DNA from: Diatrype stigma
Taxonomy: Eukaryota > Ascomycota > Sordariomycetes > Xylariales > Diatrypaceae
Reading direction: 5' to 3'
Length of the DNA: 64,000 nucleotides
Assembly (NCBI GenBank): GCA_022225965.2
Contig: JAKJXP020000041.1
Span: forward strand, 310,001 to 374,000
The notes below the pieces were generated by a model, which saw only the letters and a program-made list of their open reading frames with translations, was not told the origin of the DNA and did not search any database. The stretch's first letter is position 1, and every line of letters begins with the position of its first letter. Below, piece by piece: positions 22,961 through 35,168 of the stretch. Both the position numbers and the translations under genes were made by a program.

Positions 22961-25095
22961 ATGAGACCACCAGCCCTATCAGCAGCAGCAGCCACCCGTG
23001 CGCTCGCCATCCTCTCGGCCTCTTGCCTGTGGCCGGCAACGGTATGGGCTCAAGACGGCGGCTCGGATGAAACGGGCGAACACCCGGGCTGGCCGCGCTG
23101 GTGCGGCAAGGTCTACGAGACGGGCTACCCGGCCTTCGAGCCAGGAGGTCACACCACGGCCCCGAGCAATGGCAGCAGCGGAGAGCTACTGCTGCACGTG
23201 CAGCTCGCAACGCGCCACAGCATCTACGTCGCCCCCGAGACCGAGGGGTCGTTCATCATCAGCGCGGCGCTGTCGCCTTGGTACGGGGACCCGTATCCGT
23301 ACGAGGACGAGAACCAGCAGACGAGCACGAATAGCAACAGCGATGATGGGGTGAATACGCACCCGTTTACGGAGCTCCAGTTCAGTATTTCAGTTGTCGA
23401 CGACGACGGCGGTGCCCCCGTCCTTGCACAGGGCGTGATCCCGGTCAATGTCTCGGGCGCCGAATACGCGTTCGACCTCGCTTCTTCGGCGCCCGGCTTA
23501 GAGCCCCGCCTTCAGCCGTACCCGGTCGTGCTCACGGCGTCCGGCGGCAGCAGTGGCGGCCGAAACTACACAGCCACAGCCGAGTTGTCGTACCTGCCCG
23601 CAGTGGCCGGCGGCGGCAGCGCGACTAAAATCGATCGGCTGACGGGGTCGCTGCTATTCTGGCGGGGCTCTGGCTCTACGGGAGAGAAAGGGGCAAAAGA
23701 AGCGGAAGCGGAAGCGGAGGCGGGCGATACATGGACGCCGCTGCTGCCGTACGGCTACTACGGGCTGTACAACGGGTCGAACGAGACGGCGGCCGCGGAC
23801 GCGTTCGTGCGCGACTACACGAGCAACGGGGAGGGGCTGAACGCCATCATCGCGCTCGCCGGCTTCGCCGACACGAACCCCGTCTACGACAGCATGGACG
23901 CGCAGGGGCTGCACTACATGTTCGACCTCCGGAGCTCGTACCTGAACCTGACGGAGACGGAGGCGCGGGTCAATACGATCAAGGATCGCGGCATGCTGTT
24001 CGCGTACTGGACTGCTGATGAGTACGGATTCGCCCTTTTTCGTCCCTCCCCCTTTTTCTTTCCCTTTTCATCCCGCATGTGCAAGTCCGCGCCTTCATCG
24101 TAGGACCCTATATTCCCGCGCCCTTTGAGCTAGATTAAACCCGAACTAGCCAACCACCTACATACCTCCCCGCACTGACGATTGACTTTTCACAGGCCGG
24201 ACGGCTGGCAGCGCCCCTTCGACGCGCCGACGGCGGCGCAGGCGCTGATCCACCAGCTGGACCCGTACCACCCGGTGGCCCTGACGCTCAACTGCCAGGA
24301 CTACTACTTCGGGCCGTACTCGGCCGGCGGCGACATCCTGATGGCGGACGTGTACCCGATCGGCATCAACGCCACCTTCAGCAAGTGGGGCACGGCCTGC
24401 AACGCCACCCTCGGCGACTGCGGCTGCGACAACTGCGCCGGCGCCGTGCAGGACGCCCCGGGCCGCTGGGACGACATCGCCCAGTACGAGCGCTGGCTCG
24501 GCCGCTGGCCGCCCAGCCCCAAGTTCCACAATCCCCAGGCCTTCAATGGCGAGGACTACTGGTTTCGCGACCCGACGACTGCGGAGGCCCATGCTAGTGA
24601 GTCAAGCAAGCCCCAGTTTCCTTTTTAAAGATGGTTGCCCACGGAGACAAGAAGGTTACTGACTATCAAGTGAACGCGCTTGCTTTCAACCGTGGCATCA
24701 CCGGTGCTTTCGCCTGGACGTGGCCGGGTAGCAGCGAGCTCTTCGCCGCCCACACTGAGATGGCCAAGGTCGTCACGCGCACCCCCGTTTCCGGGTTCCT
24801 GTTTGGCGGACGGCCTGAGAAAGTTATCGTCGATGATGGTGACGGTAAGGGTGCCCTCGGACTTGTAGATGTCGCGCTATGGAGGGGCGATGGCCAGGTT
24901 CTAGTCAGTGTAGTGAATGGGGCCAATGAGGACATCGAGGGCAATTTCGCCCTCGCGCTGCCGGTGACGCCATCCGCCATCTCGAAGATACCGTTTGGGG
25001 GACTGGCGTGGCAGGTTTTGGACAGCAAGTTGACGGTTGAAGGGCTGCCGGCCATGTCTACGAGTTTTATCATCCTCGATTTGGCGGACACTTAG
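22961..25095 (+). CDS. Secreted glycoside-hydrolase-like protein
   Basis: Spliced model: exons 22961-24021, 24196-24596 and 24671-25095, giving 628 aa. Residues 1-31 look like a signal peptide ending SCLWPATVWAQ. An N-terminal beta-rich region follows, with many N-glycosylation sequons (NGSS, NVSG, NYTA, NGSN). The middle looks like a TIM barrel: YGYYGLYNG, then FAYWTADEPDGWQ, where the likely acid/base Glu is split by the first intron, then DILMADVYPIG and HAMNALAFNRGITGAFAWTWPGS. A short beta-rich C-terminus follows. Two CxxC-like pairs (GDCGCDNCAG) probably form disulfides. For the second intron (74 nt) I used the acceptor at 24670, which has a TACTGAC branch. The nearer AG at 24630 breaks the frame. 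The exact GH family is unknown to me. Confidence 0.75.
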
Positions 25096-26118
25096 ACATG
25101 CTCTTTCAATAAGGCTTCGTATTGTATGACGAAGTACGATTACGTGTATATTATAAGCAGATTGATATGAACATAGCTACGCCCAGGGAATGGGGATTAT
25201 ACAAAAGCCAGGATACATCTACGAGTATCATGAGGGTTTCAAAGTTCCTGGTATTCTGGTAAGAATCAACTACTAACTAGCAATTTGCGCAACACAGGAG
25301 CCGAAGCTGGTCTCGGTTATGCTAGGGGGCGATGTCTTTCTAATTCATCGGACACAACCAACAATACCCCTCCACCCCCGTGCCCTTTTCTTTCTTTCAC
25401 TGCTCCGAGCGCTGCTAGTCAACTCAACGCGACGTGGGGTCAAGGTGGGGGTGGGATCGATACTTACTGCAGAGCATTGGGAACACCCCTTCAGTCCTCC
25501 TGACTACATACCCATAGTCTCAAACATTCAATCTCATGTGAAGCGGGTATAAAGTCTACCGCTCATGTAAGATTCAACGGGCTTTGGTGATTCCGTTCAG
25601 TCAAGCTACAAATTGCTGCAGCGACAGTAACGTCCTGGTCCGGTCATTTGATACCCATCAGCCCATATAGAAGCAGGCTACTTGGGTGCTTTGGACGCTT
25701 CCGACCCGACACTTTCACGACGAAAGCATGCGAACGAATTACGTACGATTGGTTTTGTGGAGGTGGCCGAACCCCATTCCCCAGGATGGGGCGACGTTTG
25801 ACTGACTGCTGATGCTGATGTTCTGGGGTAAACGGCGACGCGCTGCCAAGGCCACTGTGCCGCCCGCCGGTCGGAGTCCCCCGAACCCTCGCATCATCAT
25901 CATCATCATCATATGACAATAAGCGTCACGGGGAGGTGTTCGCACCACTCTATGCTTCACCCACTCTCGTAGTCTGTATAATGGCTCTATATAATAAAGC
26001 TACCGCGCGTCAAGCCTAGTAGCCAAAAGCCTCATTATCATCAATCACCATTGAATACCCCAAGACAAAAAAACTCATCACTTTAATAACTGGCATCAAT
26101 TGAAAGACCATCCTGAGT
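25096..26118. other. Intergenic region
   Basis: No gene seen. A (CAT)7 run lies at 25892-25912. A TATATAATAAAG element at 25989-26000 sits about 125 bp before the small gene at 26119 and could be its TATA box. Confidence 0.45.
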
Positions 26119-26451
26119 ATGCTCTCAGCTTTTGTCGCATCGGAACTGCCATACATAGCACACTTTTCGCCGGCCGCCGGCGGCATCCACACCGGTCTCC
26201 CTCGGAGTACCGTTGCCGCCGCGGCCGGGCTCCGCACCCCCCGAATGCTAGCAGTGCTACTACCCATAGCAGCCAGTAAGTCCACAGTCCCGGTCTTCCA
26301 GCTTTGCTGCCTACCAAGCGGCTAGTTAGTGGATCTCCCGTATAGTACTACCAACTAACACTACGGAACAGTTGGCGGCGCTATTGCATACATCACAAAG
26401 CAAGAGGAGAGGCTCGACCCACGATTCTCGGGCGTTGAAATCATGATCTGA
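26119..26451 (+). CDS. Small spliced single-helix membrane protein, unknown
   Basis: Spliced model: exons 26119-26275 and 26372-26451, giving 78 aa. The intron (96 nt) has donor GTAAGT, a CTAACAC branch and a CAG acceptor. All are canonical, and splicing replaces an early stop with a frame that closes exactly. The N-terminus MLSAFVASELPYIAHF is followed by a basic stretch (LRTPRM) and one hydrophobic helix LAVLLPIAASIGGAIAYI that is itself created by the splice. A short charged tail TKQEERLDPRFSG follows. Length, basic N-terminus and single helix would fit a small mitochondrial inner-membrane or ER protein. I do not recognise a family. The confidence rests on splice quality only. Confidence 0.55.
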
Positions 26452-27311
26452 GAAGCTGTGGCCTGGGAGGGTATGGAAAGGACTTCGGACAGACTGGAAG
26501 ATGCCGCTTGCATAGACGAGCAGGCTTGATCATTTGTGTTTGTGTGCTTTGGAGCAACGGGATACCTATGGCGTTATCGTTCTGGCCAGATCCTTGTATG
26601 AATATAGTCGCCGATAGCATGGTACCGATTGATAATCGACAATCAGAAAGCAGCTATGCAGCCCATCATCACATGTTAATGCGTCCTAATCCAGTATCCA
26701 GTAATGCATGTGTGTTCTTCCATGGGCAAGCATTTGGCATCGTGGAAGCTGTTACATTTCCATGTGCATATTGCCAGGCCACTCAATAAAGCTAAGCTAT
26801 CATAACTAGGATCAGTCAGGCATATCATATATATAACGGTCAAAGTCTTTCCCTTGCTCAGCAACTCCAGCATATAACAGCTGATGACGTAATACTCTAG
26901 AACAGTACACATTCAAGACGAAGGGAAGATGCCGTCAGCAACTACAGTGGTTCGTATAAGAACTTAGTTAAAAGAGATCATTGCACATTTTTATATAGGA
27001 GAGTGCTCGCTATAAGGTCTGGGGTGGATCATGTCGTGATCTACAGCTTTGAAGGCGTGCTATAGTCTCAACCAATCACGTCAACCCTATCTAGGATAGA
27101 GATCGTCGAACCCAGCCAAATACCAAGATGATGCCATCGCTCACCATGATAAAGCTAATAGTTCGTAGTTTCGGCAGATAAGTTCGAAAATGCTAGTTTT
27201 ATGGTTATGCTCCATAAACGGCCATCATCCACTCCACCATTCGATACCCACGAGGAGCCTCAACGCTTAAGTCAGGGAACTCAAACATCTTAGGAAGTCT
27301 CCCTCACTATC
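26452..27311. other. Intergenic region
   Basis: No gene seen. Short frames at 26508-26789 (plus) and 26676-26912 (minus) lack motifs. Confidence 0.45.
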
Positions 27312-29288
27312 ATGGCTGGAAACGCGGAAGACAAGAGTGCGCTGAGCGAGCAGCTCAACCATGGCGCGGGAGACTCGGATCCCGAAGCTGATGTCTCCCA
27401 GATCAACGAGAAGTCGTTGCTTAGGAAGCTGGACGTGAGACTCCTGCCGGCAGTCGGAATCCTATATCTGCTTTCCTTCCTCGACAGAAGCAATGGTATG
27501 ATGCACAGGGTCTGAGAAAGCCGTGCGGCGCGAGTTTCGTGCTGACATGAACACTTCCCCAGTTGGCAATGCCCGAATCGAAGGAATGCTCGATGACTTG
27601 CATATGCGTACGGCGCCCCATGTTAGTCCAGTATCCACGTGTGCTTTTGTCGACTGACGTTACGCAGTCGGCGACGAGTATCTTACTGGCCTGACACTCT
27701 ACTTTGTGGGCTACGTGTTGTTCGAGGTAAAAGGGGTTGCACAGAGTCTTTTCGCCGAGGCAACATGCTAACCGTCTCGCAGGTTCCGTGTAACATCATC
27801 TTGAAGCGTACCACGCCCCGGTTATGGCTTCCGACTCTGACTATTGCATGGGTATGGACCTTTTGTAACACTTGAAATTCACGACTTCTCATTATTTAGA
27901 TGTATGGTATTGTCTACTAACTTTGGTTTCCGCAGGGTGTGGTGGCGACACTATTGGGCATCGTCCAGGATAGGACAGGATTTCTGATTGCCCGGTTTTT
28001 CCTAGGAGTGGCCGAGAGTGGACTATTCCCAGGGGTATGTGTTCCTTCTTTTCAACCTAGGGATCTTTTTGGAAACGTCCTGCGTAACCACCTTACTGAC
28101 TTCGTTGAACTTTAGGTGGTCTATTATTTCAGCATGTGGTATAAGCGCCGAGAGCGCCAATACCGTATCTCCCTTTTCTTCAGTGCAGCATCACTTGCTG
28201 GCGCATTTGGTGGTGTCCTGGCCTACGTAAGCTAAGCCCTGTGTCATGCGATGAGTAGGTAACTCACCAATGTACAGGGAATAGGGAGAATGCATGTAGT
28301 GTGGGATAACGGATGGAGGTGGATCTTTATCCTGGTAAGTTCCTTCTTCCACTTATTATGAAAACCGCAACTTATGACTTCATCAGGAGGGTATTGCTAC
28401 AGTCCTTGTGGCCTTCTCTGCCTATTGGTTCATCCACGATTATCCCGATACGTCGAAGTTCTTGAGCGAGAAAGAGCGTCGCTACATCCATGAGCGCTTA
28501 GCAGCTGATAGCGATTCAACCAATGACGAGATCTTCAGCTGGGTTGCGGTCAAAGAAGCATTGGGGGACCCTAGCTGTTGGCTTTACGGTTTAGGCTTTC
28601 ACACTATGAGTCTCCCGCTATATACGCTGTCACTTTTCCTGGTAGGAAACCCCCTTCCCCCTCTAGTTTTGGGCAGCGGCTAATGAAGATTGATTGCTAG
28701 CCAACTATTATCTCGAGCTTGGGTTACACCGCTGCTATAGCACAGCTTCTTACCATCCCACCTTATGCGTTTGCATTCGTTACTACGTTAGTTGTGGCTG
28801 TCCTGTCCGAGCGCTATGGACAAAGGGCGATATTCATCGGGGGTTCTGCCATATTTGCTGCAATTGGCTACGGCATACTCCTGGGGAATACCCAACCTAC
28901 CGTCAAGCCGGGAATCTCCTATCTCGGGACATTCTTCGCAGCGGGTGGTATCTATCCAGCATCAGCTCTGGTGCTATCCTGGCCCGCGATAAACGTCTCC
29001 GGCCAAACGAAACGTGCTGTGGCGAATGGCATGCAGATCAGCATCGGAAACCTGGGTGCCGTGCTGGGAACACAGCTGTATCGGACGAACTCTTCTCCGC
29101 GCTTCATTCTGGGCCATTCTTTCGCCCTAGGGTACCTCGTCCTCAATGCTGTACTGGTGACAATATTGGGACTCAGGCTGAAGAAGCAGAACAAGCAACG
29201 TGAAGGCATCGCCGAGGAAATCAAGCATGTTGGAGAGGTTGCTGGTTGGAAAGGCGATTCCGATCCTAGATGGCGTTTCGAGTATTAG
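27312..29288 (+). CDS. MFS permease, Dal5/anion:cation symporter type, nine exons
   Basis: Spliced model: exons 27312-27495, 27563-27607, 27668-27726, 27783-27851, 27936-28034, 28116-28226, 28278-28334, 28387-28641 and 28701-29288, giving 488 aa. The opening EKSLLRKLDVRLLPAVGILY with LLSFLDRSNVGNAR is the signature of the allantoate/nicotinate permease group, with FEVPCNIILKR in TM2 and GLFPG near TM4. About twelve hydrophobic segments follow, including GWRWIFILEGIATVL, YPASALVLSWPAINVSGQTKR and GMQISIGNLGAVLG. The substrate in this group is usually an organic anion or a vitamin precursor (allantoate, nicotinate, pantothenate, biotin). It cannot be called here. All eight introns are GT-AG. 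The many short exons contrast with the intronless neighbours. Confidence 0.88.
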
Positions 29289-32200
29289 ATGAATGGGCAG
29301 TTGCCTGTCCGTGTTCATTCAGTGCCTAAATGAACGTGGTATATATTACAACCTTCTTACTGAGCCATTACGATTACCAAGTGGCTGTAAGTGGATATGT
29401 GGGACTTGGGTTCAATGGGTCGCTATAATCTGATATAGGGGTATGTTACTATGCATTGCATATGCGCTAGATTTAGGGGGGTCAGATTATACAAATACTC
29501 TTTGCCAGCAGTAACATTCATATTCTACAATTTATGACTGGCGACTTGAATAACTCCATATACTAATGGAAGTCACCAGCAATCAGGAGGAAGAAGCCAA
29601 TGTCGCGCTGCGACCAGTTGAAAACCACCAGTTGGGCGCCATATCAAACATCGCGCCGCTTAAAACGGCCAATTCCCTTATCTTCAACTCTCTAGCCCAG
29701 TATTCTTGTTCTCCTTTCTTGTGTTCCTCGAGTAGATACGATTTGTCAAGTAGCAATGTCAATATCCTCACAACGCGTGGCCTTGCTCGATGTCATCCTG
29801 GGCTAGAGTGGATCTGCTGTACCACCCTTGCCACTCCCAGACGACGCGTTGATGGCAAAGAGTGCTTGTCAAGTGTGCATGTCAAGTAACGAACCCCCAT
29901 TCGCGGAGGCTGCTGACTATACTACTATCAAGAGACGAAGAGTACATCAGTGGATATGTTCTCAGCTTATATTTGTGATACTTGTACTGTATGGATGGAC
30001 TCTGATGGCTGAAGCCGAGTGGAAAATGGAGATCCGGATCCTGATTACTGGCGCAAAGGTGGCGTAAAGAGCATAGGTGAAGCTCGTAGAATATTATTTT
30101 GGAGAAAGCGGTTCAGACTAGCCATGTGTTCTGCGAATAGCTATCGATGGAGTGTTAAAGGGGCTCGGGTCCGATAGTATGGGACGATACCTCGCTTCTG
30201 GATGCTGGCTAAGGGTCATATCAACAAGGGCTGACTATTGACTAATTAGACTGTATGTCCTAACATTCACGAACAGCGCAATTACCAGGTAACTTCCATA
30301 AGCTCTTTCGACATGATACCTGTTTGAGTAGGCTTTCCATATTGGTCTTTCAATCACTTCCGAGATTACACTTCACCCTGATTGTCCCCAGACGGCATGA
30401 GAGCTCTTAAAAGGATATAGCTAAATACATATCCACCCAATACAACATTAATTGGGATCTATTACCGTCAAAAGTACTGTGCATCATTGCCTTCAATATT
30501 GATAGCATGAGTAAACCTGCTTGGCAGCCAAATTGATGATATCCTATACCTAGCAACCACCTTGAGCGAGCCAGATAGAAGCAAGATGAGACTGACTTTG
30601 TCGACATCCTGTCACTACTACTTATGTCTGCTGACTGATAATTGCATAGACAACAATTAAAACCACCTACATCCCCATATGACTTGGCAATTATCTTGCA
30701 AGAAACGCTGACGATCTCGATGTTACCTCTCCATATGAAGAACATGCAGTGCCCAACATTGTGCCCCTAATAAGCCATAAACCCTAACATGTCAGCTTAG
30801 AATGCCACCCATTCCGGCTTTCCTTAGTGACTTGAGTAACATTTCCCAAGCCGTCGCTATGAAGGCATTTGCCTCTTTTTCACCAAAACCCTTCGACGTA
30901 GAGACTGCCAGCGCAGGTTGAAACATTTGAGGTTATGAACTGCGAACCAATCAGGGGAATGGGTGGGTATGATGACCCCCATGCTTCTATGAGCCTTCGA
31001 GATAGCCTATTGAGCCGTCCATGTCGTACTTCCACAAGGCTTGAGCTCTTAGAATACACGAGTGGGTTTTGGCTGGCTGGTGTTCTGGGTACCACGTGTC
31101 CCTGTACTGGGCGCAATGGCGGCGGCGATAGACAGGGCAGCAAGCATGCTTAGCTTGGAAGTGATTGGGTAATCTGGTGATGTCAAATATCAGCGCTTTA
31201 GAAAGCGTGGTAATTCAGAACGGGCGTGGCGCTCTGTCGTGAGTCACAGTTGTGTCAGATACTTTATAGTAGGTACGGTTGATCTGGGGTCTGGGCGTGT
31301 GTCAATGCCAGGTCAATGCTAGGGAAGACCCTACTTTTATAGAAGTCCATGCCTCGCCATCTTCGGTATAGCTGTATCCTGAGGCCCTCCAGCGGGACAG
31401 CTGTTGTCACTGGGATCTTATTTCGATCTGAGGCTCCGATAGAAACGGTGATGGTGCCGGACGACGACATCTCTCCCCTTTGGGCCGCTCGAAGCACGAG
31501 ATAGCCAATTACCATTGACAAGCCGAACGCCACTCATCTGTGGCCGTGGTCAAACCTGTAACACGAAATGCGCCACCGGTCTACATTGCCGCGAGCTGCA
31601 CGTCCACCGGTCTAATGTTGTAACGTGAGATAGCGCGGTTCAGCGTCTCGCTAACAAATATGGTGACAATTCCCGAGTTGCCAAACGGCCTTATGGTGAT
31701 AGGCCAAGTGTGTGTAACACAAATGAGCCTATACTTCCATGTGTAACCCAAAAGCCAGCATGCCTCCCCCGGGATGAGATCCCTAATGCGAGATTTTCTA
31801 GCAAGCACGGCTTTCAAGTGAATCCCTGTAAACGTGCTATGATGCCTGTCCCGTCTGAGTCAGCCTGCAAGGCAAACTAGATGTTGTTCACCACGTCCGT
31901 TTTTTCATACAACTCTATTAGAAATGGCGGAGGTTGAGATGCCACGGTTACTTGAAGATGATCACATGACACGAAGTGCCAGAATGTAAATGATACCATG
32001 CATCAGATTGCCATAAGAAATACGTTGTTCCCTCTTTTCCCTTTTTACGACGAAGTCTTTTTGAATTCCTAGTCTTGTGATACCACGGCAGGTAGGTCTT
32101 GGCCTCAATGATGACAAATCTATAAAAGCTAGGTACTTGAACGGTGAAGCTTACAAAGAACGATCGTGATCAACAGCGGGCTGAGAAAAAAAATGAAAAC

Positions 32201-33950
32201 ATAGCGAACAAGTCCCAGGAACCCCCGACGACAATCTGACATAGGGTCATATGTGCGATCGATTTACATCTTCATTAAAAATACAAAACGTACTCCGGCC
32301 CCAAATGCCAAGTGTAACAGAGTGTAATAAGATGTGAAGGGGCAAAAGAGTGTATTGTATAGAGCCTGTTGCCGGTCCCTGATGGCTAGGTCTTGGGTGC
32401 TAGCCTCCTTTATATAGACAAAAGTTGGAAAAGTGTTCCATTTGTGTCCCGAGCTCGGTTCATTCCATTCTGACCCCATATCATTTTAACCCCCTGGATA
32501 AGATGTGCCCTTACAGCCTCGTCAAAGATTAACACCCCAAAGCAAACTCCTATAACCTAGCTCACTGTTATTTCCTTCTGATCATCACAGCCACATCGTT
32601 GGAAATGGCTCATTGATACTCCAGCCCTACTGCCCATCCAAGCTGGCACGTAATACCACTGACCCGTCCAGGCTGACCCGTACTGCTGCTATAGCCCCGC
32701 TCATGGCGCTGCTTATCCAAGCGCTGGTGATGCTCCAATGGAACCGACGAATGGACTCGATAAAACGGCGTCAAAATATGGCTCGCTGGTTGAGAGAGTC
32801 TGTATCTGGCACGCTGGCCTGGAAGGTCTGGCGTTGGCGGGGTGGCTAGACTGGGACCATCGACCCTAGGCCAGGTACGCTTATATGGCCTGGTAAGAGC
32901 ATATAGTATCAAAGAACTCCAAAGACTATGACTGCAGTTGGAAGGCCAACACAAATCCCACACACCATTACACCTATGAAGAGCTCAGGGGCTGCCTCAA
33001 CCCCCCTGTGGGAACATTACCTAGTCTTTGGAGCCCTCGTATTACTTGTCCCGTCGGTACTGAGGAGCGAGTGCTACCCGCGGCCGTTCACCCTGTGGAA
33101 TGAAATTCGAAACTCGAGAAGCAAGTGAATAGAGCCTCCTCGGTAGCCTGGTTGCCCTGGTCATCTAAACGAGTGGGGTGGGGCAGTGTCTCGGATCAGG
33201 ACTATACCGGCTATGCAATACGGCCCGAGAAGCAAAGTTAAGGGATGCCCAATGTTCAGCTGGGGTTATGCGTTGTGAATAAATAGAAAGATGCATCATG
33301 CAAGTCCGATGGTTCGTTCTTGACCTCTTATGCAACGCAAGCCGCATACCAGTGCAGTATAACGTAGCATAAAATTTAATTGTCTTGTCCACAAGCTGAA
33401 GGTTATGTTACTGTTACTCTGCAGGCTTGATGTGATGTTTTTGCTACCAACATTCAAGCATACAAAAAGCCGTTCTGGTCACTTTTGGGTATTCGGACAC
33501 AATAGGAATGAGGGGAAGTCTTGCATTAGTATTGCAACGTGGAGTGTGATTGTTAGGCACGCCTATAATCCCAGCTTCTCAGCCCCTATTGCCCTTGTAT
33601 AACCCCTTATCTTATCGTGAGCATACATGTATGTATGTATGTATGTATATACGTACCTTACCCAGCCCCTGTCGCACTAGTCCGCCCTGTTGCCTAACTT
33701 AGCACGTACCATGGCATTGTACCTCAGCCTTTGTTCGGCTGCCCCCGATGTTTCGGGCTCAGCTTTGCCACTGGGCCTCATCAGGTGTTTGGACTTTCAT
33801 TCTCTCCAACATTCCTGGCATGACAAGAACTTAAAGTTGTTCCACCATATAATTATTAGGACAATAATCGGGGTTTCCAGCTACCAGTAGTTTGTCTGCC
33901 CAGTTGGTTGTACGCTGTGTGAACCATATCGTCAGGATCCTATAGCAATT
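29289..33950. other. 4.7-kb gene-poor region
   Basis: I find no convincing gene. A minus-strand fragment around 29870-29583 has coding-like wording (INASSGSGKGG, ARELKIREL) broken by stops and may be a relic of unknown origin. Other short frames (30407-30745, 31264-31533 and 31581-31817, all minus) show no motif. Base composition is moderate, not RIP-like. Confidence 0.4.
33622..33652. repeat. (GTAT)n microsatellite
   Basis: A short ATGT/GTAT tetranucleotide run lies in the intergenic region upstream of the membrane-protein gene at 33951. Confidence 0.8.
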
Positions 33951-35168
33951 ATGGGCAAACCATCCCAGTCTGCCGGTCCCAAACCCTCGGCTTCGGACGC
34001 CGTTTCCCTGCACAGCAATCCCGGCGGCGGCGAGAGCTATAGGGATGCTTACCGTGATATCGATGACGACGATGCACCGCAATTAGCCGTCGACGACCTG
34101 CCTCCGAGCTACGGCCACGCCCTGCAGGAGCAGCAGCACCCGCCCTCCGCCGCCACCGACGAGCCGTCCGCGCCACTGGTCGCCTCGGTCCCCAACATCC
34201 CATTCATCCGGGAGGACGCCAACACGGGGGCGCGCTTCTACGTCAACAAGCTGTTTGAGGACCCCGCGCGCCTGGAGCAGCACATCCGGCAGGAGGCGGC
34301 GACGCCGCCGCGGCCGTACCTCCGCCTGGTCGGCACGCACACGGAGACGACGCGCGACCGGAAGGGCAAGAGCGAGTCGAGCACCGTGACGGACTTCGAC
34401 GTCAACGTCGAGCTGACGCCGTTCCTGTACGCCGACGCCCAGTACCGGCGGTCGTGGACGTCCCTGCGCACGGTCGAGAACGGCGAGAAGGTGCGGCGGG
34501 GCACCGTGCTCGCCAAGCGCGCCCCGGGCGCCCAGCAGGACATCGAGGTCGGCGGGCCCGACAAGCCCACCCTGCAGGAGTGGTGCCACCGGTTCGGCGC
34601 CAGCCCCGCGGGGCTGAGGTGCTTCGTGCTCCGGCGGCGCATGGTCGGCTTCGACACGGCCGGCGTCGTCTACCGCCTGCGGCGGCTGGTGCTCGACACC
34701 AACTACCGCGGCCACCTGGTCGTCGAGCTGCGCACCAAGAACGAGGTCGTCGAGTGCTACAACGACGCCCGGATCAACCGCTGGCGCTTCCACCCCTGGG
34801 CCTTTTTCCTGGCCGTCATATCGCTGATGATCGTCTTCACGTGGCCGTACCTCTGGCTCCGCACCAAGCGCTGGGAGGTCGCCGTCGCCGAGTGGCCCTT
34901 CTCCCGCACCACCGACGACGGCCGCAAGGAGTACGTCAGCATCAGCGAGGACCAGTGGTACAACATGTGGGCACGCGCCATCGCCAAGGCCGTCCTGGAG
35001 AAGCGGCAGGCGACGCTGGACCAGGAGGACCTGCGGAGGTCGCAGGAGCCCGAGCCGGCGCTGAATACCGGGCACGCGGGCGTGGACGGGGCGGTGGGCC
35101 TCTTCCGGGCCGGTCTGAGTGCCATGAATGAAGTTAATCGCCACCTTGGCTGGGGTGGAGACTGCTAG
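33951..35168 (+). CDS. Conserved fungal single-pass membrane protein, unknown function
   Basis: A 405-aa single-exon frame starting MGKPSQSAGPKPS. The N-terminal 90 residues are disordered and acidic and carry a PPSY motif (LPPSYGHALQEQ), the type bound by WW-domain ubiquitin-ligase adaptors. A folded region follows (NIPFIREDANTGARFYV to VVECYNDARINRWRFH) with an LRLVGTHTETTRDRKGK segment. One strong membrane helix, WAFFLAVISLMIVFTWPYLWL (first Trp about residue 282), is followed by a basic-aromatic tail LRTKRWEVAVAEWPFS, then SEDQWYNMWARAIAKAV. Very high GC3 supports coding. The large frame on the opposite strand is an artefact of that composition. Proteins of this shape are widespread in ascomycetes, but I know no function. 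Ubiquitin-dependent sorting via PPxY is inference. Confidence 0.8.
   Translation: MGKPSQSAGPKPSASDAVSLHSNPGGGESYRDAYRDIDDDDAPQLAVDDLPPSYGHALQEQQHPPSAATDEPSAPLVASVPNIPFIREDANTGARFYVNKLFEDPARLEQHIRQEAATPPRPYLRLVGTHTETTRDRKGKSESSTVTDFDVNVELTPFLYADAQYRRSWTSLRTVENGEKVRRGTVLAKRAPGAQQDIEVGGPDKPTLQEWCHRFGASPAGLRCFVLRRRMVGFDTAGVVYRLRRLVLDTNYRGHLVVELRTKNEVVECYNDARINRWRFHPWAFFLAVISLMIVFTWPYLWLRTKRWEVAVAEWPFSRTTDDGRKEYVSISEDQWYNMWARAIAKAVLEKRQATLDQEDLRRSQEPEPALNTGHAGVDGAVGLFRAGLSAMNEVNRHLGWGGDC

Noticed and set aside
24597..24630. 34-nt intron ending at 24630 in the glycoside-hydrolase-like gene
   Set aside because: It leaves the reading frame out of phase. The 74-nt intron ending at 24670 has a TACTGAC branch and keeps the frame.
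34083..35144. 353-codon minus-strand open frame
   Set aside because: Shadow of the GC-rich membrane-protein gene on plus. Composition is Val/Arg/Gly-skewed with no domain.
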